Assembly (NCBI GenBank): GCA_004380135.1
Contig: QXCR01000344.1
Coordinates: 1-13,787, forward strand
Length of the DNA: 13,787 bases
DNA from: Stemphylium vesicarium
Taxonomy: Eukaryota; Ascomycota; Dothideomycetes; Pleosporales; Pleosporaceae
Direction: 5' to 3'
The notes beneath the pieces are model-generated. The model worked only from the letters and a program-made list of their open reading frames with translations. It made no database searches and had not been told where the DNA came from. The position numbers were made by a program, and so were the translations under genes. Shown here in pieces: positions 7,510 to 13,787 of this stretch (positions are counted from its first letter, which is position 1; each line of letters opens with the position of its first letter).

Positions 7510-8205
7510 TTAAGATTCTATATTCAATAAGTTTTGCGCTTGTAGACGAGTGTGTGAGCGATTGTGCAAGAGCGATGGTGTATCGCCAGTCACTGGCTTA
7601 TGTGACTGCTCTTCCATGAACAGCTGTTTGTGGTCTAGCGCGCTGATGAGCAGTCGTGTCCATGGTGTGGTAACGATGCCGCAGTCCTTTGATCGTGGCG
7701 CAGGATCCTTCAACATGATTACGCTGACCTTAGGGTGTTTCTGGAATTCGATTGTAACAGTCTGTCTCAGCATTTGACGAGTTTATACTGGGGCTCACCG
7801 AGAACTTCGCAGGTATGTTTAGCGGGGACATCAAAAACCTTTTCCTGGTCCTCCGCGGCACGGCCCGCTTCTTTTGACCGTGATTCGGGAGCTGGAGTTC
7901 GAACTCTCACAAAGCCACCCTTGAAAATGATCTTTCTTGGGTAGTCCACCCCTTCTAAATATCCATCTTTTTGCTTCCATTCGCTGCCGACATCCGCCGG
8001 CTCTGTTTTGGCTGCTTCATCCATGTCCGTTGACAGAAAGTTTCCACTGTATCAGGACTGTGCCTTATGTTGACGTGGTGTACGATCGCTTGTCCGAGTA
8101 ACTGCTTGAGTTGTTGAAGTTGGTGATAGATGTATGCGGGCTGCTGTTCGGTATTTCGAGTGGCAGGCTGTACGAAAGACGTGTCGGCACTAGGTTTGCG
8201 CAGAC
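7510..8205 (-). pseudogene. Coding-like segments in three staggered frames; decayed or mis-resolved spliced gene, unrecognised
   Basis: Reading the minus strand downward, three open segments overlap end to start. The first (8205 to about 7958) includes QQPAYIYHQLQQLKQLLGQ. The second, from ATG 8024 to TGA 7767, starts MDEAAKTEPADVG. The third, from ATG 7773 to a stop at 7510, starts MLRQTVTIEFQKHP. Each has the amino-acid mix of real protein, and each handover needs the same shift, equal to one missing base. I tested the obvious GT-AG pairs at both handovers by eye and none restored the frame, which favours single-base deletions in a pseudogene, or sequence errors. Alternatively the 85-aa middle frame alone is a small gene. 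No family is recognised. Confidence 0.3.
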
Positions 8206-8255
8206 CTAAGAGAGTGTGAGCAAAGGCAAAGGCATTTGCTTCGCGAGGTACTTAC
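8206..8255 (-). other. Candidate 50-nt intron on the minus strand
   Basis: On the minus strand the donor GTAAGT begins at 8255, a branch-like GCTCAC lies inside, and the segment ends CTTAG at 8206. The length is typical for fungi. It lies just upstream of the coding-like segment starting at 8205. Sequence on the 5' side is open in two frames, so the phase of the upstream exon is uncertain. Confidence 0.35.
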
Positions 8256-8506
8256 TAAAGTGATCAGTTGACAGAGACGCTCTAGTGTACACTCGACGGT
8301 TGCAGCAATGGAAGACACATTGCCATGTCGATAAGTGAGATGATGCCCAACGGGTCGCAATACGATTCAAATTGCTTCAGTGCCCCGCCATCACGTGGAT
8401 AGAGCAACTCACGTGATCTACGGAAATACATAAGCCCCATGACTCTCTCCATTGAGCAGATCGACCAATTACGCGATGCTTGAGAACACCCCACATTTAG
8501 TCTCAT

Positions 8507-9345
8507 TTCAGCAGTCTCATCTCAGGAACTGCAGTCACGTCAATGCATGCTAGCCAGTGTTCCTATGATGAAACTAAGGCGTCATTAATCTGCAAGCATC
8601 TCGCACATGCAGCCACGCTTAGATCTATAGATCACTCTGGAACCTTCCCTCTATGAACAGCCTCGTAGCGCTTATGATAATGTAGAATCAGAGCGGCTTT
8701 CTATGAATGCCTCCGGGTTCGAGGCGTAACGATTTAGAACTATGCATTGAACTCCTAGAGAGTATTGCTAATTACAGATTAGACGCCTTATCGACCCAGA
8801 CATGACATGAATTGCGTTCCTGTATGCAGGCCTGTTCACACGTATATGCATCTTTACCATTGAAGATGGGTCGGCTGTGTGTGCATAGAGTGATGCGTAG
8901 CGGTAAACTAAGTATCGATAAGGTCGCAGGCAGGGGCCAATCCCAACCGTGCTGCATTGGTGCCAACTTGTGAGCTTAGGACGGTGTGATGTCTTCCCGC
9001 CTGTCGTTTGTGCTGTGAAAGCATGTCGATTGCATGATCTAGGGATGCTAGTGTGCATAACAAGGCCCCGAGTGGCCACTGCCAGGTCTCTTCCACCCTT
9101 TCGTTAGAGAAGGTCTGTAAACGTCAAGGATCACTTACGTCGTGATACTTTAGATCCACTGTGTCAAGCCCCGTTTGCACCCAGCTTTTCGTGCCGACCT
9201 CTTGCTTTTGCACGTGAGCATATCGGCAAGAGCAAGTGCCGAGTTCGCGCACGGATCACAAAGGCACTGTCAGCTCTTACGGCCTGTGCGCTAACGACGC
9301 GTTCGCGTGGTATAGAACACGAAGTCTCACAACTCTTATCTTACG
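8507..9345. other. Intergenic region without a supported gene
   Basis: Short frames are scattered over both strands, but none has an ATG start together with protein-like composition. The right part presumably contains the promoter of the gene at 9346, although I see no clear TATA box. Confidence 0.5.
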
Positions 9346-9927
9346 ATGGTAGCGCTACGTCTCCCTGAACACGAATCCATTGACACACTGATAGTGGCTG
9401 CCAGACGGCTTCTTCATCAACTCGAAGAAGTCAAATCGGCCAAAGTCCGCTACGAACGCGCTCCTGGCAGACCCAGGCCAAAATGCGCATCGTCTACACG
9501 GCCAGTTTCCATACCAGATCTTCAGGCAACCCTTGAGGCGATTGTCGGAGAGGCGCAAGCGCAAATCGCAAAACTTGGACAGCTGGAGGCCTATGACTCG
9601 GAAGAACACCAACTTGAGACACACGAGCGAGAGACACACGAGCAGGAGACACACGAGCAGGAGACACAAGAGCAGGAAGCCTCAGTGCCGTCCAGCCAAG
9701 AGCATGTCGATCAGATTCTGACCCGGCGGCGGCTGCCAGAGCGTAGAACAGGGTGTTCGAATCTGGGTTTTTCCTGCTCGCTTTCACAGCTTGGAGAGAA
9801 TATGGTTGCCACTATCCAACAGGCGCGGAATGCGTTAGGGTGCAACAATGTCGATGAGCGCGGGTATCTCGTTCTACGAGTGCAGGAGCGCTGGGTGCAG
9901 CCCTATGCTGAGAGGTATTATAATTAA
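9346..9927 (+). CDS. Unrecognised 193-aa protein with Glu/Thr/His pentapeptide repeat
   Basis: An open frame from ATG 9346 (A at -3, G at +4, good context) to TAA 9925-9927. The N-terminal part (residues about 1-35 and 54-85) is predicted by eye to be helical and amphipathic (SIDTLIVAARRLLHQLEEV; LQATLEAIVGEAQAQIAKL). A run of four 5-residue units follows (ETHER, ETHEQ, ETHEQ, ETQEQ; residues 91-110), encoded by four near-identical 15-bp units at 9616-9675. The C-terminal part from about 125 is mixed and ends ERYYN. There is no signal peptide, membrane span or catalytic motif. I do not recognise a family. The helical ends with a low-complexity acidic middle suggest a scaffold or coiled-coil protein, but that is a guess. 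A spurious frame is possible. Confidence 0.5.
   Translation: MVALRLPEHESIDTLIVAARRLLHQLEEVKSAKVRYERAPGRPRPKCASSTRPVSIPDLQATLEAIVGEAQAQIAKLGQLEAYDSEEHQLETHERETHEQETHEQETQEQEASVPSSQEHVDQILTRRRLPERRTGCSNLGFSCSLSQLGENMVATIQQARNALGCNNVDERGYLVLRVQERWVQPYAERYYN
9616..9675 (+). repeat. Four tandem 15-bp units inside the 193-aa frame
   Basis: The unit is gagacacacgagcag, with one or two substitutions in the first and last copies. Each encodes five residues, so copy-number change would keep the frame. Confidence 0.9.
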
Positions 9928-10857
9928 GTTAGTGTGCTGGATATAATTAGTGCTGTACTGCGAGCAGCCTAGAGCATGGTCCCTGCGGGGCCAGTCACTC
10001 ACGTGGCCATCATTCTGCTCTGCCTACCGCCAGCTAATCCTCTGCTCATAACCAGTTACAGTACAGTACAGTAGTCATGCGCAATGCTCGGTATATCTTA
10101 TCGGAAGTCACTACAGTAAAAGACCACATGGGATGCTGCAGAACCACACGGGATGCCCGCAGAGCCACACGGGATGTTGTAGGACCGCACGGGATGCTGT
10201 GGGGCCACACGGGGACCGGTAACCCCCCAGCGGATCCCAAAGTCAACGACTGCAGGGCGTATTGCGCTGTACACTAACACGTACAATTGGCTTTCGGCTC
10301 TGACGCTGCTCACAATTTTTGGGCAGACCCCCGCTGGACTCTGGCGCCTCAAATACGGCTGTAATATTAACACGCTCGTGATATACCATTCAAAAGAGAC
10401 TTATTTTGCTAGGGTATGTCTTCGTTGTTTGGAACGGTAAGTAGAACATAGCGATAGGGACACGCCATGATTTTCTGAATGACAGTCTTTCTTGAGACAG
10501 TAATCAGTAAGAGCGTCAGATGAGTCGCATACGGATGTGATCAGCCTCGGCAACAATGAACAGTGGGAATATTATGAGCTTCTTGTCAAATTGATTGAGT
10601 GCTGAAGCTGAGAACATGTGATTGTACCCCAGTAGCGTCCATGGGGCTATCATGAGGATCGAACACGTGCTGTGGAGTGGTCAACGGCCCTATGCTCCGT
10701 ATATGATTCTACAGTCATACAGTACTGGGGTAATCCGTGTCAGAGCAATAAATGGCTGTGACATTCGGTGCAAGCTGCCAGACTCCTGGACATACTGTAG
10801 GTTTGTCTCGCTTTCGCTTCGAGTGGTACCTGCATCCAGAGCCTACAATCGTCCTTC
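9928..10857. other. Intergenic region with a small minisatellite
   Basis: No supported gene. Three TACAG units lie at 10057-10072 and the CACACGGGATG minisatellite at 10124-10216. The region from about 10400 to 10857 should include the promoter of the 2EXR gene. I see no convincing TATA box, and the gene's frame has a stop at 10798-10800. Confidence 0.5.
10124..10216. repeat. Short GC-rich minisatellite, five units of 20-21 bp
   Basis: Units start at 10124, 10144, 10165, 10185 and 10205. Each opens with a variant of ccacacgggatgctgtag; the last is cut short at about 10216. Copies differ by one to four bases. Confidence 0.85.
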
Positions 10858-12597
10858 ATGGCAACGCCTATCTTAGGCTCAAGCTGCCACCACACGCCAT
10901 CATATACACAAGCGGCCCCATTTCTGGAGCTACCAGCCGAGATACGAAACAAAGTTTACGACTATCTTTACCAGTTCCCCAATCCGATACAGCTATGCTT
11001 CCACCAGGATCCAAATAGCGAGATACCCAAGTCAATTTTCCTATTCATGCCGGAATGCACAGTCCCTATCTCGCTCTTTTCCACATGCCGCCAGATCAAC
11101 ACCGAGGCATCGTCCGTCTTCTACTCCGGCAACACTTTCATACTTCACAGGAAAGTACAGGTTACCATATCGATTCGAGTATGTTTCATCAACGCCCTTT
11201 TGGAGTTCCTCGGCATCATAGGTTCAAGAGCAACCCTCGTCCGAAAAGTCATCTTCGACACATTCAACATCTGCAGCAATGCATGTCATCGCACGTACCT
11301 AGACTGGAGGACCAAGCTCTTCGATCCAGCGACCGATATTGTGGAAATCACGACCCTTTTGCACATGGTTTGGGATCGCAACCTCGACTTTGAAATCGGT
11401 CTAGTCGACACGAGCGACGCAAGCGAACCTCGGGCAGAATACTGGAGACAAAATCCCCATCTACATTGCAACACGGCAGTCGTGGCAGTCATACAATCCT
11501 TGCTCGATGATCAGCTCAACCTCAAACGATATCGTAGTCTAATCTGCGCAGTCGCCATCAAAAGCGATGGGTCTGGAGGCATTATTTGCTGGAGCAGTAC
11601 ACCGCGTGGCACCCATAATATGAACTGGCCGCGGTACTATCCCCATACCTTCACCAATTTCCTCGCAACGAATTCCGGAACCTGGCTACAGCATACGCCA
11701 TGCACCCCACCTCACCTGCTCTCCCTACCCGCATCTATATGGAGAGACATCATGAAACGCGTCGTCTTCCCCGAGCAAGGCATCCACATCAACGTCGATA
11801 CATCCAATACGTTCCCCCTCAGCCTACCGCAAGTCAACAGAAAACTGCGCGCTGATCTCTGGCCAACAAGTATCCTGGGAAACCGGTTCACTATCGCCAT
11901 TAGCACGAATACACAGCGCAGCGACTTCCACACCTTCCACAACCTACGCCGTTTGCTATGGAAGACGGTTACGTATGTTAGAAACGATGGGGCACCACGC
12001 GACCTAACTCTGGAGCAAGGACAATTCGGTATCGATAGTATAGTCCTGCAGTTCGAGCTGAATACACTGGTCAGACACGAGGATCTTCGTATTAGTATCT
12101 TACCGTTGGTCATGGACACGTCGTCGACGATGGGGTATAAGCGGCTCACCGTGCGTGTGCGCTGTAGAACGATTACCAGAGAAGTCAGCATCACGCTTCA
12201 AAAACTACGCTATCATTTCATTGAGGCTTTGAGCGCTATGATTGTAGAAAGAGATGCAGAGAGGGGTTGGGAACCGGAGATCTGGGTCAACGGCTTCGGG
12301 GAGGTGATTGAGACGTATGCTAGACATCATTCTACCTGTGCATATGATAACGTAAGGTCTGCCTTGTGTTTACAAACTGCGTCTAGTCTTGCGGCAACGG
12401 CGGAAGGCGGGTTTAACTTGACACGTATGCACCCGAAAGACGAGGAGTACCGTGGAGAGCAAAACGGGATCGGCAGTCATTTTGAGACGATCGATGACTT
12501 CTTCCCGTTTACTCACTCTGCTATTAATGCGTTGAGATATATGCGATGGGTACTGGGAAAGTACGACGTCGAGGAATGGAAGAAAAGAAAATTTTGA
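10858..12597 (+). CDS. 2EXR-domain (F-box-like) family protein, 579 aa
   Basis: A single long frame from ATG 10858, the first ATG after an in-frame stop at 10798-10800, to TGA 12595-12597. The N-terminal module matches the fungal 2EXR/F-box-like family: PFLELPAEIRNKVYDYL (21-37), then CRQINTEASSVFYSGNTFIL (77-96). The hallmark pair is LPxEIRNKIY followed by CRQI.EA...FY..NTF. Residues 97-280 continue with the alternating hydrophobic pattern usual after this module. A second, diverged copy appears at about 287-348. Proteins of this family are expanded in Dothideomycetes and related fungi. Some resemble F-box substrate adaptors, but most have no known function. No signal peptide or membrane span is seen. 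The first third of the gene is rich in C-ending codons, whereas the last 500 bp is less so. The family call is firm; the role is unknown. Confidence 0.88.
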   Translation: MATPILGSSCHHTPSYTQAAPFLELPAEIRNKVYDYLYQFPNPIQLCFHQDPNSEIPKSIFLFMPECTVPISLFSTCRQINTEASSVFYSGNTFILHRKVQVTISIRVCFINALLEFLGIIGSRATLVRKVIFDTFNICSNACHRTYLDWRTKLFDPATDIVEITTLLHMVWDRNLDFEIGLVDTSDASEPRAEYWRQNPHLHCNTAVVAVIQSLLDDQLNLKRYRSLICAVAIKSDGSGGIICWSSTPRGTHNMNWPRYYPHTFTNFLATNSGTWLQHTPCTPPHLLSLPASIWRDIMKRVVFPEQGIHINVDTSNTFPLSLPQVNRKLRADLWPTSILGNRFTIAISTNTQRSDFHTFHNLRRLLWKTVTYVRNDGAPRDLTLEQGQFGIDSIVLQFELNTLVRHEDLRISILPLVMDTSSTMGYKRLTVRVRCRTITREVSITLQKLRYHFIEALSAMIVERDAERGWEPEIWVNGFGEVIETYARHHSTCAYDNVRSALCLQTASSLAATAEGGFNLTRMHPKDEEYRGEQNGIGSHFETIDDFFPFTHSAINALRYMRWVLGKYDVEEWKKRKF

Positions 12598-12704
12598 TGT
12601 ATGAAGGACATCACGTTATGTAGTGCGCAATCGAGCTGGAATATAACGTTTACGGTATCTAGCTTGCCGATCCATATCAACGAGGCTTCAAACATCACCA
12701 CACA

Positions 12705-13022
12705 TCACAGCTTGGCGCAATACTCCTGCACTGGGACAATAGTCCCGCTTCTATCCAGCGGGTCTCGCATCGTCACTTCTGTTGTCCTTGCCAATTTGTT
12801 CAGCTCATCCGATTGATTCAGAGTCGCCTTGAGATGCTCTTCGAAGCTTAGTTGTTGCATCACCTCTCGGGACGCATTCTGCAAGGGCACTGAATCCGCG
12901 CGCACTACATGCGCATCGATATGAATAACTAGTGAATAACGAATAACCTTGAGGTCGCGCGCTATCGCCAGTGTTTGTGGTGATAGTGGCTGCGGCTGCG
13001 GCTGCGGTTGCGGTGAAAGAAA
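12705..13022 (-). CDS. Probable 3' exon of an unrecognised minus-strand gene (Pro-Gln repeat, then helical region)
   Basis: The minus-strand frame is open from 13022 to TGA 12707-12705, about 105 codons. It starts with a PQPQPQPQ run and continues TLAIARDLKVIRYSLVIHID, then a helical, charged part (LSFEEHLKATLNQSDELNKL) ending VPVQEYCAKL. There is no early ATG: the first internal Met codon is about 50 residues in. This must therefore be a downstream exon or a chance frame. A CTGAT branch-like sequence (minus strand, 13026-13022) about 20 nt before a CAG acceptor (exon start 13001) fits an intron end in the right phase. I could not find a convincing 5' exon. One other frame is also open over much of this interval, which lowers confidence. 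Confidence 0.33.
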   Translation of the reverse strand, partial: FLSPQPQPQPQPLSPQTLAIARDLKVIRYSLVIHIDAHVVRADSVPLQNASREVMQQLSFEEHLKATLNQSDELNKLARTTEVTMRDPLDRSGTIVPVQEYCAKL

Positions 13023-13676
13023 TCAGATTTTCTAGAGTTTGAGCGCTTTTTGTACATCCCTTTCTTATGACTCTACCAATTTATGTGCGATTTGATGTGA
13101 ATCCACGGCTTGGGCCTTTTTCGGCGCTGCACGATGCCTCCCTACCCACGACCCAACGCAGAGGCGCTCATCGGGAGACGACAGAAATGGCTTTGTAAGT
13201 TCCTAGTGGTAACAATCAAGCTTATCATAGTGCGTGGTAAAGGGGGTTGATAGAAGAAAGGGTTGGTAATACTGAAGGCAAGGTGATAGTAGTGGGAAGT
13301 GTGATATCGACAATGTAGCAATGCTAGGTCCTGGCGTCAACAAGCATTGTGTCCTAGGTCAAACACTGCTCTGGACGTGGATCACATTGCTGACGGTGCT
13401 ACGAGATGGCCTGGATCTGAGCGGCGCCAGGATCCTAGAACAAAAATTACACGTTTGATTTGACGCATCTAATTTTACTACTTACACTCACCTATGCCGC
13501 ACGTTGTGAGTGGTGGTGATCACGTCAGAACAGTAGCAGTAGAGAGAGGTCTTTTTTAACAGCTAACGTCACTCTGCCACTTCGGGCTCCTCGCTTGCGG
13601 GGTTGCTAATTGTATTTAGCTCCGGTCGGCCTCATCGAAGCAGAAGTACTGGTCTACCGAACATGATAATCTTGCG
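13023..13676. other. Intergenic or intronic sequence without a supported gene
   Basis: No frame with coding character was found. If the minus-strand exon at 12705-13022 is real, its upstream exons would lie here. A small inverted repeat is present: 13324-13336 against 13425-13438, one extra base in the right arm. Confidence 0.4.
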
Positions 13677-13787
13677 ATGCTATCTCCGACTCGGACTCCA
13701 TTCGCTTACAGCAGCATCACCTGTGCCGCGATGCCCATCAGCCAAGAAAAACAGCGTTTACTGGACCAAATGGAACCACTAGTACAA
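13677..13787 (+). CDS. Possible start of a gene running off the right edge
   Basis: A frame opens at ATG 13677 (MLSPTRTPFAYSS) and stays open to the last base, 37 codons, with a second in-frame Met at 13731 (MPISQEKQRLLDQM). The part after the second Met looks like an amphipathic helix. The stretch is too short to name or to separate from chance. Confidence 0.3.
   Translation, partial: MLSPTRTPFAYSSITCAAMPISQEKQRLLDQMEPLVQ

Noticed and set aside
7892..7908. Palindrome gagttcgaactc resembling a tRNA T-loop or pol III box B
   Set aside because: No cloverleaf can be built around it and it lies inside a coding-like frame.
8709..8726. tRNA T-arm-like hairpin (gcctc, loop cgggttc, gaggc)
   Set aside because: The loop does not fit TTCRANN, and no acceptor stem, D-arm or anticodon arm can be placed around it.
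11055..12194. Frames inside the 2EXR gene on both strands
   Set aside because: They are shadows of the long coding frame, with unnatural composition and no motif.
13002..13171. 5' exon for the Pro-Gln exon starting at ATG 13171 with donor GTAGGG at 13145
   Set aside because: The donor is weak and the phase does not match the downstream frame.

Overview
The window looks like an accessory, repeat-rich segment of a filamentous ascomycete genome, most likely a Dothideomycete (Pleosporales-like). Supporting signs are a tail of near-identical ankyrin repeats typical of fungal NLR/STAND receptors, a 2EXR (F-box-like) family protein, an intron of about 50 nt with a GTATGT donor, a TATA-like and pyrimidine-rich promoter, and a dead Tc1/mariner element whose lesions look like repeat-induced point mutation (RIP). 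The order is inferred from protein style only; no marker gene fixes it.

Layout. 1-615: 3' end of an ankyrin-repeat gene entering from the left, with six 99-bp repeats arranged as a duplicated three-repeat block. 616-1780: no convincing gene, but a 28-bp inverted-repeat pair. 1783-2745: TATA-like promoter and a one-exon gene for a nucleoside 2-deoxyribosyltransferase-like protein with a proline-rich N-terminus and a C-terminal coiled coil. 3278-4160: large minisatellite of 17 good 43-61 bp units, each able to form a hairpin. 5052-6497: a Tc1/mariner element (about 1.45 kb, imperfect 24-bp terminal repeats) with a minus-strand transposase pseudogene carrying five stops, a frameshift and a catalytic Glu-to-Lys change. 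6508-7390: directly beside the element, the promoter and two exons of an unrecognised gene (about 241 aa).

7510-8255: minus-strand coding-like segments in staggered frames, probably a decayed or mis-resolved spliced gene. 8507-9345: nothing convincing. 9346-9927: an unrecognised 193-aa glutamate-rich protein with a pentapeptide repeat. 10124-10216: a small GC-rich minisatellite. 10858-12597: a 579-aa 2EXR-family protein that seems to contain a second, divergent copy of the same module. 12705-13022: probable 3' exon of an unrecognised minus-strand gene. 13677-13787: possible start of a gene leaving on the right.

There is no operon-like logic, as expected in a fungus. The most suggestive association is an NLR-type ankyrin gene followed on the same strand by a nucleoside-transferase-like enzyme, in a setting of recent repeat amplification and transposon decay. 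That is the kind of locus where fungal allorecognition or innate-immunity genes turn over, but a functional link here is inference only.
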